Shown: positions 52,108 through 62,499, counted from the stretch's first letter. The stretch is 64,000 bases of DNA from Ligula intestinalis (GCA_036362985.1 JAYGXS010000005.1:47820210-47884209); one strand, 5' to 3'. The notes: generated by a model from the letters alone, not told the origin. Program-made: numbers and translations.

Positions 52108-52432
52108 TCAGAGAGTTTTATTTTCAGACTCAGTAAAGACAATATCTACAGAATCAGCAAGCTCTGGTTGGTTGTGGTGGCGGTGGTTCTCTTGTGACTG
52201 TGGTCTCGAGACTGCGCTATCCAGCCGCAGCGATTTGGCGGGGTTATCGTGCGACGAGGATCCCGCCCGTTCCGCCTCCTCTTCTGATCCCCGCCGTCGG
52301 AGTGTGCGAGAGCTGGCCGCCGGCAACAGATGCGGCGATGTAGGGAGGCAGGCGACCGGCTCAGTCGACGCCATCTTTAGGAGGTTGTCCAGCACACGCC
52401 ATGCCGACATCTCAGGCAGCGATACCTCTTGG
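52108..52432 (-). CDS. Candidate terminal exon of an unidentified upstream gene
   Basis: A strong acceptor (ctttcattcctccgtctttcaacag) precedes 52432. The frame then runs 107 residues to TGA at 52110-52108: QEVSLPEMSAWRVLDNLLKM, PVACLPTSPHLLPAASS, a basic/acidic patch RRRGSEEEAERAGSSS and a His/Asn/Gln-rich tail. AATAAA overlaps the last codons, as would suit a very short 3' UTR. The acceptor phase (needs two bases) fits the donor at 53085. No domain is recognised. Alternatively this could be an upstream coding exon of the KLHL gene, but no donor of suitable phase joining exon 1 was found. Confidence 0.5.
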
Positions 52433-52544
52433 CTGTTGAAAGACGGAGGAATGAAAGCGAAAGTAGAGCCTACTTGAGCGAGAGGAGTAATCGCATGGCT
52501 TAAACAGGATTAGGACAGGACTGGACCTGAAAAAAACACCGGGG

Positions 52545-52930
52545 TTGTTAGGACAGCCTAACAAACAGCCTTAGGAAGTAGTTAACTTGCAAGCAAGTGG
52601 CGGCGCCCACAGTAGGCTATCGATCGGCCTACACGCGAGCGAACGCATAGTGCAGTCAATCAATCGATAACTTGAAATTCAAACTACAGTCAGCCGTTGA
52701 GTCACCAGCCAATCCTACCGGCGACTAAGTCAAGAGGGAAGCTAATTGGCTCCATGGACATCGTGTTACACGCCTTTGTTGTCCCAAATACGTTGTACCT
52801 CAAACACTAAAAGACTTCTGCTGTTGCACACTCCTTGCCGTGTTCTTTCTTTGGGACTCACACAAGGTGTTATTGGGCGGTGATATCTCGGCCTGCGTTA
52901 CCGGTACAACAGGAATAACTCTAGCGGATC
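52545..52930 (-). repeat. Interspersed repeat family A, copy on minus strand
   Basis: Reverse complement of 26545-26930 over most of its length. Landmarks in + orientation: cttgcaagcaagtggcggcg, ggcctacacgcgagcgaacgcat, ttctgctgttgcacactcct, gggactcacacaaggtgtta and ggtgatatctcggcctgcgt. Confidence 0.65.
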
Positions 52931-53084
52931 GACGGAAAATAACTGCCTGTTAGGCCGATCAGCAGGCTAGGCTGGCACGGCTATTCTGTGCAGCAGCCCT
53001 GGATTAAGGCTATCTGATGCGGGGAGCTTATTAGTGGTTGTAGTCTTTCGTCAAACACAGACTGCCACCAGACAGCACACTTAC

Positions 53085-53281
53085 TTTGCAGAGTTGCAAG
53101 GGGCACCAGACGTATCGCCGATGGGAGAAGAGGATGTGGAGGGACTGGGGTGACCCTCCGGAGGTCCGGAGTTTGCAGATGGATGGAGGGACGGGGATCG
53201 GGAGAGAAGGCTTGAAAGACGATCCAGGCAGTCTGTGGTGGCAGCAGTCTTAGACAGCCCTGCGCTGTCTATCTTCTCCAG
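53085..53281 (-). CDS. Candidate internal exon of the unidentified gene
   Basis: The frame encodes LEKIDSAGLSKTAATTDCLD RLSSLLSRSPSLHPSANS and a Pro/Ser-rich tail ending CNSA. It ends at a consensus donor, gcaaa/gtaagt (53085). Its exit phase matches the acceptor at 52432. An acceptor-like gtcag at 53282 gives phase 0, compatible with the exon at 60603. A second possible acceptor, gccaag, would start the exon at 53301. There is no known domain; composition suggests a disordered region. Confidence 0.45.
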
Positions 53282-53329
53282 CTGACCCGCGGAGGATCGT
53301 GCTTGGCAAAAAAGCCATGGCAAATTGTT

Positions 53330-54080
53330 TTTGAGTATCGACTACACAGAGGATTTTAACATGGAGGGGGAAGTGTAGGGGGTTAAAGCAACAGAGAGAT
53401 ACACTTGATTTTGAAAATATAATTCCAAAATGTTCAACAAATAACGTTCTCCATTCACAAGGAATAAAATTAGGCACACAACACCGGGAAAAGTAATCCA
53501 TAATCACCGCTGACTGCAATGTTCTACATCGGGGATAAATTCCCTCGGAAAAGTCTTCAAATATAGGTCAAATTGGACTGCTTTTAAAGTGGTGCTAGCG
53601 TCGTTACCTCGTGCACTCATGACCTCATTGTAGGCCAAATAAACAAAGGGGGATAATCAGTTTATAATGGGCGAATTAGGCCAACAGACGTATATATAAG
53701 GACATTTACATGCGAATGGAGGAAAAAATAGCAGCTCGACTTGAAAGGTCCTTCGTAAGCAAATGAGTAAACAGTGTTCTTGTCAAAAAATGCGATCAAA
53801 AATTGGCAAAAAGGGGGTCGATGAAAAGCCTAGGGTTGGGTAGGCACATGCACGGATCTAACAATATTCGGCAAAAGTAGTTTACTTAGGCTCACTCATA
53901 TACACCTAGTCCCAGCATTTTGTCCTGCAAAAACGGTGGTTATAGAGCATTGGGGAGTGGGGAAATAGGAAAGGCAGAGAAGGAAATTGAAGAAAATGTG
54001 GTCGAAGTTGTTTACCACGGCCGCTGGGAGTAAGTTGTTCCGCATGTAAATTGAAGGCAAGCGCGGAGCTTCGCGCCGCG
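53330..54080. other. No recognisable gene
   Basis: AT-rich sequence with no domain or repeat recognised. Presumed intron of the candidate upstream gene. Confidence 0.35.
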
Positions 54081-54082
54081 GA

Positions 54083-54425
54083 CCATACTAATCTAACTCC
54101 AGAACAGTAAGTTGGACCTGAGGTAAGTTGAAGTAGACGACCTCCTAACAACCATTTCAATTTTTCGGGAAGTTAAATAAACTTGCAATCCGATAATCGG
54201 GTTTTTCCGCAAACGATAATACAGATTAGGAAAATCTAGAGATATAAATTAACAACACTCCTAAATACAGTAAAATAAAAATGCATTTAGCATTGCTTAA
54301 AAAGTATATTTCACTGCGTGTCCTTATTCCCCACCCATAAAACCCTTTAACCACCGTTTTCGTTGAAAAACAGCAGGGAGTAGGGATTAATGAGTGGGCC
54401 TACATTAGCTACTGATGCCCAACAT
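54083..54425 (+). repeat. Repeat family B, copy 3
   Basis: Starts ccatactaatctaactccag, then aacagtaagttggacc, aggtaagttgaagtagacga, then the body. It ends in ccacccataaaaccctttaa and the tgagtgggcctacattagct tail. Collinear with copies at 28152 and 44945. Confidence 0.65.
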
Positions 54426-54535
54426 ACAATGCCTAGATTCATCGCAATTTGACGCAACATCTGTCGGGAGCTCCGCGAGGCTGACATTAGTGCAGCAACT
54501 GCCTACTGAAGGGTAAAACCATAGTAGGGTAGTTG

Positions 54536-54550
54536 AAAGGGGGGGGGGGG
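54536..54550 (+). repeat. G run
   Basis: A run of about 12 G within gaaaggggggggggggtgaag. Length may be unreliable. Confidence 0.6.
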
Positions 54551-55309
54551 TGAAGTAGTTCATGTGAGACACGAACGATGGGAACGAACGATTAGCTAAT
54601 CCCTGCATCCAAGTTCATCTTCAGCAGTTTTGCGCTAATAATGTCACTGGAATATGACGGGTGTGAGAACAGACTGAAGTCGAAGACTAGCAAGTCTCCC
54701 TAACTATTACTCTAGTCACCGCACCTCTTATAGAGCAGGAGAAGTCGGGGTGGACAAATTTGAGCAGGGCGAAAAATGCGCAAATAGAAAGCGCAACTGC
54801 ACTTTCCCTCGACCCACTGAAGTGCGTAAAAGTGACTTGTGCGGGAAATGAAGTAGAGCGGAGAAGATGCGCATATCATCGACCTTACTCTCACTTTAGT
54901 CCAATCGGGTCACAGCATGAAGACTGATTTAAAAAGGTTAACCACTGATGCACTGCTTCACCCCACGTCTACCAGAATGCTCTTGATTACAGAGGATCAG
55001 ACCCCAGGCATGAAATGTTTTACCTAATTTCTCACAGAGTTGCTGGTCTGAACTGCAAGTTTGTTTAGCCGAAACGCAAACTACTGGTGAATGGCTGGTG
55101 GTTCGAGCCTTGGGTGTTGCACTACTTGGGGTTGGGTATGGCTGGCTGATGATGGCCAACAAGACGAAAGTGGCCATTCTAGTCTCCCTTGTCTTTTTCG
55201 GTAATGATTTTTTTCCTAAAACACTAGTCGGCACCCATTGGAGAATACAATCAGAACCTAGGTATGGACTGGGCGACAGAAAAATATCAGATGAAAGGCG
55301 CCAACTCCT

Positions 55310-55840
55310 AGGTTGCAGCTCATTCGATGGGACCTGGCCATATTTTCAAGTTTGACGAGGTCAAAATCCTCACAAGAGGTGACGACCGCGTGAGCCGCGA
55401 GCTGCTCGGGTCATGGTTTTCAGGCCCCCAGTCCATCAACAAGCGCAGAGATTTGGCGTTTCCCTACGGTGTACTGAGAAGTTTCCTGAGCAAGAGAATC
55501 AGTCATGTGGGAAGGGCCGGCTGCAGCAACAACTCTGACGACAGAGGGCATAATTGTCCCGCAATTACCAGGCCCACATTAGACGCTGACAAGCAAACTG
55601 TGGCAATTAGTGAGTCGAATGCGAAGTGTCAAGCCAGTAGCGCATCAATTAAGACCCAAACGGTAGTCACAGAAGTGAATAATTATCACACACACACAGA
55701 CACACGCGGATGACGACTATGAACTATAAATAACGTGCAACCTGTGCATGCCTCAACCCTATCTGCGAATGACCATGACTGTGTTACCATCACCTACGAG
55801 TAAGGATCCCTGACGGAATCCGAAACGTCAGGAAAATAAA
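55310..55840 (+). mobile_element. Penelope-like element 3' end
   Basis: Encodes FDEVKILTRGDDRVSRELLG SWFSGPQSINKRRDLAFPYG and VLRSFLSKRISHVGRAG, matching the copies at 42.3, 49.9 and 57.2 kb. A cacacacacaga stretch follows. The copy ends with a hairpin ggatccctgacggaatccga-type block and gaaacgtcaggaaaataaaa at about 55803-55840. Confidence 0.75.
55792..55832 (+). ncRNA. Degenerate hammerhead-like motif
   Basis: The GGATCC/GGAATCC hairpin, GAAA, CG, TC and AGG are present. The first core block has decayed to CTACGAG. Best read as a relic marking the PLE 3' end. Confidence 0.3.
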
Positions 55841-56149
55841 ACCCTTGTTTCGGTAATCGCAACCCCTTCTTCTGAACTGCTTCCTGGAACTCCTATATTC
55901 TCTACTATTGGCAGACAAATATCAGAGGAACAGCACTGGCGATTCGTCCCAACGCTTTGGGGAGTCCATCGTAGAATACAGTGACTATGACAACGATTAT
56001 ATGCACTAAATATGACGGGAGACATGACACTCCTCTTCTAACGACTGCTCAGTCGTAGCTGAAAAGGGAGGTTTTATTCATCTGACTTCTCGGATTAAAA
56101 AATGAACCAACACTCGGCGAAGACCCCAGATAGGGGTGGTGGATGCGGT

Positions 56150-56480
56150 AACGGTAGCCCAGGCCGAGATATCACCGCTCAACAACGTCTTGTGTGAGTT
56201 CTCAAAGGGAGAACAGGACAATAAGTTTGCAATAGCAGAAGTCCTTGAGAGAAAAAAAAGTACAACAAATTTAGGGCAGCGAACATGCGTAAGATAGGTT
56301 CACGAACCAATCAGCTTCTCTTCTGGATTAGTTACCGGTGCGATTCATCAACAATACCAACAGATGACAACGGACTTTTGCTGTTGCAAACTTCTTGTCG
56401 TGTTCTCCCTTTGGGAACTCATACAAGGCGTTACTGAGCGGTGATATCTCACCTGCATCGCCAAATGTTGTAACGGTAGC
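56150..56480. repeat. Inverted pair of repeat family A fragments
   Basis: 56158-56260 (ccgagatatcaccgctcaac, tgtgagttctcaaagggaga, gaagtcc) is followed by its diverged complement at 56370-56460 (ggacttttgctgttgcaaac, ttctccctttgggaactcat, gagcggtgatatctc). The arms are separated by about 110 bp that also belong to the family (ccaatcagcttctcttctgg). Confidence 0.7.
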
Positions 56481-56645
56481 GCAGGCCAGACAGTATGTTT
56501 TAAATGCAGTTGGTTTACTGCCGCCAAAACTTATGAAAATAAACGGCTTTAACTCTCTTCACAGATTGGTTATAAAAATAATTTTATTGAGAGCAGTACA
56601 GTGGTTAACTGTCACAGTTTCATTACCCCCATTTGGTCTTAGGTA

Positions 56646-56933
56646 CAGTGGAGCCTCGGGTGAGGAGCGGCCTTATCTACGAGCATTTCAAGTACCAAGC
56701 GAGCGAAAAGCAGAACAGCAATTTCGCTTTACGAACTTTCGCTTATTTAACGAGTCGGCAGTGCATGCGTGTGTCTGAGTCCGCCGTTGAGTCTCGCTAT
56801 CAGGGCGTGGGTTCTCGGTCGCATGCAGCCAATCAGTGCATGGATGTAGTTTGCTTGGCCACGTGCTCTCGCCTTTCGCAAGGCGAGCTCGGTGCTGGAA
56901 CGGATTAATCTCGTTAACCGAGATTTCATTGCC
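56646..56933. mobile_element. Tigger-like short element, second copy
   Basis: It begins cagtggagcctcgggtgagg after TA. Its interior (ggttctcggtcgcatgcagcc, cctttcgcaaggcgagctcg, gctggaacgg) matches the complement of 49432-49713. The right end reads ttaatctcgttaaccgagat, so the terminal CAGTGGAAC there is lost. Confidence 0.6.
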
Positions 56934-56979
56934 AAGAGAAGTGAATATGCGAACATTGGAGGAAGAGTGCTGAAAGCAA

Positions 56980-57715
56980 ATGGTTACCCGCGCAATTTTG
57001 TGCACCAATGCATAGGCAGACGAAAGAAGAAACCACATCCAACTGGCCCAAAAGTTTGGCGAGCTCTTCCGTACGTCTGCCCACCCCACTTGGTGTTAGA
57101 GTTGTACACAAAGCAGAAGAAACCATCAGGCGCCGGGTCATGAGGCCAAAAGACTCACTGCCACGGCAGGAAAAGGCTGGGTCCCAGGTTGCAGCTCACT
57201 CAACGGGACCCGGCCTTTTTTCCAATTTTGACGAGACCGAACTCCTCACAAGATGTGACAACCGCGTGAGCCGAGAGCTGCTGGAGTCATGGTTCGCAGG
57301 CCCCCATTCCATCAACAAGCGCAACCATTTGGCGTTCTCATATGGTGTACTGAAAAGTTTCCTGAGCAAGAGAATCAGTCATGTGGGAAGGGCCGGGTGC
57401 AACAACAACTCTAACGACAGCGGGCATAATTGTCCCGCAATTACCAGGCCCACATCAGACGCTGAAAAGGCAATCGTGGCAATAAGTGAGTCGAAAGCGC
57501 AGTGTTAGGCCATCACCACACCAGTTGGGACTCCAAGCGGTGACTACAGGAGACGGAGGGATAATTATAGTACACACGCGGATGACGGCTACGAACTATA
57601 AATACCGTGCAATCAGTGAATGCTTCGCCCTTACCTGCGCATGGCTAAGACTATCGTACCATTATCTATGATTAAGGATTCCCGACGGAATCCGAAACGT
57701 CAGGAAAATAAAACT
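56980..57715 (+). mobile_element. Penelope-like element 3' end
   Basis: Encodes HRQTKEETTSNWPKSLASSS upstream, then FDETELLTRCDNRVSRELLE SWFAGPHSINKRNHLAFSYG and VLKSFLSKRISHVGRAG. It is the closest relative of the 55.3 kb copy. It terminates in ggattcccgacggaatccga, then aacgtcaggaaaataaaac (57675-57712). Confidence 0.75.
57664..57703 (+). ncRNA. Hammerhead-like motif with perfect helix II
   Basis: GGATTCC-CGAC-GGAATCC (seven perfect pairs, the last C shared) is followed by GAAA, CG, TC and AGG. The first core block is CTATGATTA instead of CTGATGA. It is a decayed but recognisable copy. Confidence 0.4.
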
Positions 57716-57759
57716 TGTTCTACAGACGCTAGTTTATTGATAAGGACAAGAAAACAAAC

Positions 57760-58110
57760 AAGTATTGCTCCGGAAGCCGTGCAACCCTCCTTCGGCAGCA
57801 TCTACGTCCACGGCATCAAACACTCCAATTGACCCTTTTCTACCCTCCACCTCGACGTCAATAATCGACACCAGAGATGCCTCGTTGCCCTCGTTCACCG
57901 ACTCCAACCCAGCCGCAACTTCCTACACCCATTCCGACACAGCGCCGTCCGACACAACTCTCATCACCACACCTGAACCCTCCACCAGCTCTGAGCGCCT
58001 GATATGCCCTCACTGCAATCGCACATTCACCTCTCTCTCGGCTTGTCTGCGCTCCCCTCCTCGCCTCCACTCCCTATCTCCCTCTTTCACTCTCTTTTTC
58101 TTCCCATCAC
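57760..58110 (+). mobile_element. LINE C-terminal zinc-finger tail
   Basis: The + frame 57765-58304 is Ser/Thr/Pro-rich and contains ERLICPHCNRTFTSLSACL. This is the CPHC.RTF motif that ends many flatworm APE-type LINE proteins (compare 4.3-4.7 kb). Only the 3' end is present; RT is absent. Confidence 0.6.
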
Positions 58111-58136
58111 TTTTTCCTACTTTTCTACTTCCTCCT

Positions 58137-58216
58137 TTCTCCTCCTCCTTCTTCTTCTTCTTCTTCTTCTTCTTCTTCTTCTTCTTCTTCTTCTTCTTCT
58201 TCTTCTTCTGCTTCTT
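58137..58216 (+). repeat. (TTC)n microsatellite
   Basis: About 80 bp of cttctt repeat. It creates spurious poly-Phe and poly-Lys ORFs on the two strands. Confidence 0.95.
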
Positions 58217-58559
58217 CTGCACGCCCACAATTTCAAAGTTCACCAGTTGTCTTTTGCTCTCCTTTCAGCCTCGCCCACGGACGCCAACCGGCAACGGAGC
58301 ATGAGTAGAGCCTTTCAGTCGATGACTGATCGGTTACCCCTCTCAGGATGGTGTTGGCCCAGGCTTCATGCAGGGCTGCTCTCACCCTTCTGGGATCCAA
58401 TGGTCTGTATGCACATGCAATGCCAGTCTTCAGCCAACGACGATCCCTGCGGCCTGGAAGGCGCTGGCACTTTCTCTCACTTCTGATTCCCTGTTGGTGA
58501 TTGCGTTCGCGCTCCCACTGGGTTTCGGGCCCCACTGCGGGTGCCCGAAAAGCTAGGCG

Positions 58560-59830
58560 GTCACTATGCGGTGGGGGAGAGAGTGAGTTCGACCCGCGGC
58601 GCGTTTCTCTCCTCACTATAATAAATGTGAATGCGTCTGAATCTATCAGGGTGCGCAAAAAGCCGTGGCTTGCAGAGTTTGCCAACTGACGGGAAAACTC
58701 GGGCCCCTACGTCGTTGCTCCTTTTCTACGCATGTGTGTGTGTGTGTGTGTGCGATTGGGAGGAGAGGGAGGACTGAGAGTCAGGCTGCAATGGCTCCCT
58801 CTTAATGTGGTCTTAATGGCGCTCCCGCGCAGGCGGGAGCATACCTAGCGAGATGGCTGTGTCAAGTGTGCGCGTGCCGAGTGTTTATCGCGCCAGCCAC
58901 CTACACTCTCCCTCATCCCCGGTCTTATTGACTTTATCTTTACACCGGATACGGAAGTGGGAGGGGCGAGCGAGTGGGTAGATTCTGCGCGAGTCTGCCT
59001 AAACTCCTGTTTTCTCTCGTGCCAGTTCTCTGCGTTGCTCCTGCTTGCTGTCGCTTTCGTGTTGCTTGCCCAGCTCGCCTTTGTGTCAGTTGCGGCTTGC
59101 TTCAGCGTTTGCTGCGGCTTGTTGGAGCGCGTGGTGCCCATAGTCGAAATCGACGGGGGAACTGTCATGTGTGTGCATGTGTTCGTGAGCGAGAGAGAGT
59201 GAGAACGACTCTCAGCGCACCGCTCTCCTCACTATAGTATATATAAATACGCGAGAATCTATCACGGTGCGCTAAAAGCCGTGGCTTGAAGGGTTTGCCA
59301 ACTGACGGGAAAACTCGGGCAACCTACATTGCTGCTCTTCTAGTGCACGTGTGTTTGTGTGTGCGTATGTGAGGAGGTGGATGACTGAGAGACAGGCTGC
59401 AATGGCTCCTTCTTAATGTGACCTTAATGGCGCTCTCGCACACGCGGGAGCCTACCTAGCGAGTTGGCTGAGTCAAGTGTGCGCGTGTTGTGTTACTATC
59501 ACGCCAGTCATCTACACCCTCCCTCATCTCCGGTCTTATTGACTTTGTCTTTACACTGAAAACAGAGGTGGGAGTGGCAAGCGAGTGGGCAGATTCTCCG
59601 CGAGTCTGGTTTAATTCCTGTTTTCGTTCGCGCTAGTTCACTGCGTTGGTTCTGCTTGCTGTAGCGTTCGTGCAGCTTGTCCAGCTTGCCTCAATATCTG
59701 CTTCGGCTTGCTTCAGCGTCTGCTGCAGCTTGTTGGAACACGCGTTGACCATCGTCGAAATCGACGGGGGAACTGTCGTGTGTGTGCACGTGTTAATTAG
59801 TTTGTTGTGATAGCAGACTCGCGCTCCGCT
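58560..59830. repeat. Tandem duplication, period about 612 bp
   Basis: Markers repeat at constant spacing. gaatctatcagggtgcgc at about 58638 recurs at 59252, the ccggtcttattgacttt block near 58920 recurs near 59530, and gtcgaaatcgacgggggaac at 59144 recurs at 59755. tatatataaata (59236) and repeated taatgg/gcgggagc segments suggest promoter-like, perhaps LTR-derived, units. Related sequence occurs near 47.78-47.89 kb. Confidence 0.75.
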
Positions 59831-59839
59831 CTCATCCAC

Positions 59840-60330
59840 CTGGGATCACGGGCAAAACCGAGTCAGAAAGATCAGATGCGGCCTTGAGCACGACGGCTGA
59901 CGAAGCGACACAACGAATCTACGCGTGCCACGTATGACATGCTCCACGCACGGTGGACCAGACTCTCGGTCTATGGATGCCCCCTTCATTCAGCCGATCA
60001 TGTCTCCCAACAGTAGCCCAAGACCACAAACAAGGTTATGTGCACACACACACACACACAGAAATGAGGTCCAATGGCACCACGCCTGCCAGCTCCCCAT
60101 CACCAGCGGCCCGGGGTCAGTTCGTTCTGTAGTGCTAATTAGACAGGTGTGCTAGAAATGGCCTCTTGGGGGCACACACACACACCTGTCGGTGTGTGGG
60201 AACTTGCCGCACTGACTCTGCTCTCGCCCTGCCACAGACTACACCCGTAATTAGTCATCTACTCCACGTGTTATCGACACGCTGGCGCCTGCACTCATAG
60301 GCTATCGATAATTCCGCCTCGTCGAATTGG
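59840..60330. other. No gene recognised; CA-rich stretches
   Basis: Several short (CA)n runs (60041-60060, 60173-60184). Nothing else was identified. Confidence 0.4.
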
Positions 60331-60399
60331 CGACAGATGTTTGATTACGCCTCCACGGCCCGGCAGGGAAGGCTTGGCTGCAGCGAACGTACAACTTCG

Positions 60400-60485
60400 C
60401 AGTCACATCTGGCGTACACACGCAGCTGGCAGTTGCCCCTGTACCGTCTATTTTCTGGCAGTAAATTTCTGTCCACCAACACTGT
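60400..60485 (+). repeat. Shared LTR-like end segment
   Basis: The block gtaccgtctattttctggca gtaaatttctgtcc resembles the complement of 63305-63345 (gaagttttactgccggaaaa, tagagggtac). More weakly it resembles 37540-37600 (ttcattttcctgcagtaaag). Possibly the 3' part of an LTR; no full element was found. Confidence 0.35.
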
Positions 60486-60602
60486 CTTGCTTGATTTGTG
60501 GTTTGGGGAAGCCTTCTGTGGTCGACGCGCTAACTTGCGACATTGGTGTATGAGATCAGTCGGAGTAAAAGTGCAATGGCTGCGGGGAAAGCGGAGACTG
60601 AC

Positions 60603-60789
60603 CTGAAGACCCGGTGGAAAGCCCGGCAGATCAAAGATGACTGAGGGTGAAGTGACAGCGCCCTGCAGCGAAAGACACGCCAGCAGTTGGAGGCTGATTG
60701 CATAGGATTTGGCGAAGACCAGGCGGAAGCCGCTACGAGCGGCCGTGGAGGACACCATCGGGTAGTAGTACTCTCCCGGCGGAATTCGA
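60603..60789 (-). CDS. Orphan exon of an unidentified gene
   Basis: The acceptor gtgtcttttttcttcag and donor ggtcttcag/gtcagt are both strong. The 187-nt exon (phase 2 in, phase 0 out) encodes RIPPGEYYYPMVSSTAARSG and FRLVFAKSYAISLQLLACLS, then LQGAVTSPSVIFDLPGFPPG LQ. Composition looks like a folded conserved protein rather than repeat sequence, but I do not recognise the family. It may belong with 53085-53281 and 52108-52432, whose phases are compatible; the distances (7.3 kb) are typical of the introns here. Confidence 0.5.
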
Positions 60790-61309
60790 CTGAAGAAAAA
60801 AGACACACACACACATACACGCCTGCGGAGAACAGTGCGGCATTCGTAGAAAAAAACAAACACAAAAAGCAATTCATTCGGCGCTACAGAATAATACATC
60901 GGGATGCGCGTCCACGGGCACCGACAGTTACTTCTGCCATCTGGCAAATTCCGTCAAAAAGGTAACAAAAATACAATTAAAAGAAGGCAAATCGCATAAG
61001 CAATTGTGATTGTTCGATTCGCCGAAACTCGATGAGGTTCGCATGACCTCCGCAAACTTCTCTTTGTGGGACCCTTGGTATTATGGCGAAAACCGCGATG
61101 GACTCCCCCTGACATGCTTCAAACACTCTTAGCACAGGCCATCCGCTTCGAATATACTCTGCACCTCCCTCCAACCCCCCGGGTGACAGTTTTCCTCCTT
61201 AAATCTCTCAAATGGCATTCAAAACCCTAGACTTCTGAACAATGCCGAAGGAGTTTTTTCACTGTCGGCCCTCAAATTTCTGGCAACGCCACTGTTCTGA
61301 AATGTTCTG

Positions 61310-61405
61310 CAGATCAAATGCATTGAAACAACTGTACCAATAGGGAGTTCAAAGGTATTTACCTAGATTTCCCTCAATAAAAACCTGACCTGACCTGACC
61401 GTCAC
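61310..61405 (+). mobile_element. LINE 3' terminus with (tgacc) tail
   Basis: ctgtaccaatagggagttca, aaggtatttacctagatttc and cctcaataaaa, then cctgacctgacctgacc. It is the most complete of three copies of this 3' end (also 6983 and 22430). A pentanucleotide tail of this kind is typical of LINEs of the CR1/RTE type. Confidence 0.6.
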
Positions 61406-61559
61406 TCTTAACTATGTCCACCACGAGCTTTAGCAAGCTGAACACAGCGTGAGACTTCCAACGCAAAGTCTCCGCAGACAGATGGCCGAAAAGTAACACT
61501 TAACCCAGGTAAAGCGGACCTCAACCTGGAGGGAGAATGTGCTCAGATGCGTGCAACAA

Positions 61560-62390
61560 GCTCTGGGAGAGGATTCTGGGATGCCTAGAGACCTTTTTTT
61601 GCTGTTAACACTCTAGCCCCATGGCGCCGTCCCAAAATCACTATTCTAAGGAATTTTGAAGATCTATGCAGCAAAGCAGAGATGGTAGAAAACCGGAAAC
61701 GAATGGAAGATGCGCTCAACTCCCTACCGGAAACGTCCCTGACTATTTATACCGACGGGTCGGCGATATACGGATGCAGACAGGGAGGTGCGGGAGTCTT
61801 GGTGACGCAAGTAAGCTGGAATAACTACTCAACAATGGCAACGTGCAGGAGAAGGGGCGCATACTCATCCTTCGATGCTGAGATGCTAGCCCTACTGACG
61901 GCGGCGGAATGGTAAGAGCACCCATCCGAGGATTGGAGTTCTGCAAGAATCCTTACTGACGGTAAATCCGCTGTAGATGCCCTACAGAACTTCGGGACAG
62001 GAGAAGACCTTAAGAAACCATTGGTACAACAAGTGATGAATGCGCTGGAGAGAGCCACAACAGGAAGGAGTGTAGAAATTGCGTGGATTCCCAATCACGT
62101 CGGTATCCCCGGGAACGAACAAGCAGACGCTGATGCATCAGTGGCCAGGATTGAACCGGACGGTAGACCGACATCCTTTGCGGCAACGATGAAAGCAGTC
62201 AGACGAATGACCCCCAGGCCACCAATGACACATGAACGCGGCCGAAGGACGTATACGGCCCCCATCAACTGGGATGAAGAAAGGAAAATGTCTCGGCTAA
62301 ATAGCCGACCCTAGTGAGATTTAGGACCGGACATTGTCCAAAGCTGGATCACATCAGGAAGCGGTACAATCTGACTGATGATTCCACGTG
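61560..62390 (+). mobile_element. LINE RNase H domain and C-terminus
   Basis: The frame from 61682 reads TSLTIYTDGSAIYGCRQGGA GVLV (first catalytic Asp in YTDGSA), SSFDAEMLALLTAAEW (catalytic Glu), then a TAA at about 61914. It continues ILTDGKSAVDAL (second Asp), VEIAWIPNHVGIPGNEQADA DA (His and last Asp). Further on, VRFRTGHCPKLDHIRKRYNL is the usual C-terminal box of RNase H-bearing LINEs. One stop and a frame break make it non-functional. The RT is missing. Confidence 0.75.
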
Positions 62391-62453
62391 TGCAGCCTGA
62401 TGATTGATCCCTGCGTCCTATAAATGTTGTTTGATTTTCGTGTACGCCTTTTA

Positions 62454-62493
62454 TCTCTGAAGATGGACTCTAGAAGGAGCCCGAAAGCTCAAA
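62454..62493 (+). ncRNA. Hammerhead-like motif (minimal class)
   Basis: TCT, CTGAAGA, a hairpin ACTCT-AGA-AGGAGC, GAAA, GC, TC and AAA. The helix I partner has drifted (AAA against TCT pairs at two of three positions). It is followed by a gattccggtgaccgcaacgc segment like that after other PLE ends. Confidence 0.35.
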
Positions 62494-62499
62494 GTATGA

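Noticed and set aside
58004..58486. 160-residue + ORF and the overlapping poly-Lys minus ORF
   Set aside because: Both are produced by the (TTC)n microsatellite.
60345..60947. 200-residue minus-strand ORF
   Set aside because: Only the part between a strong acceptor (60790) and donor (60602) looks coding. The rest runs through repeat-like and CA-rich sequence, so I kept just the exon.
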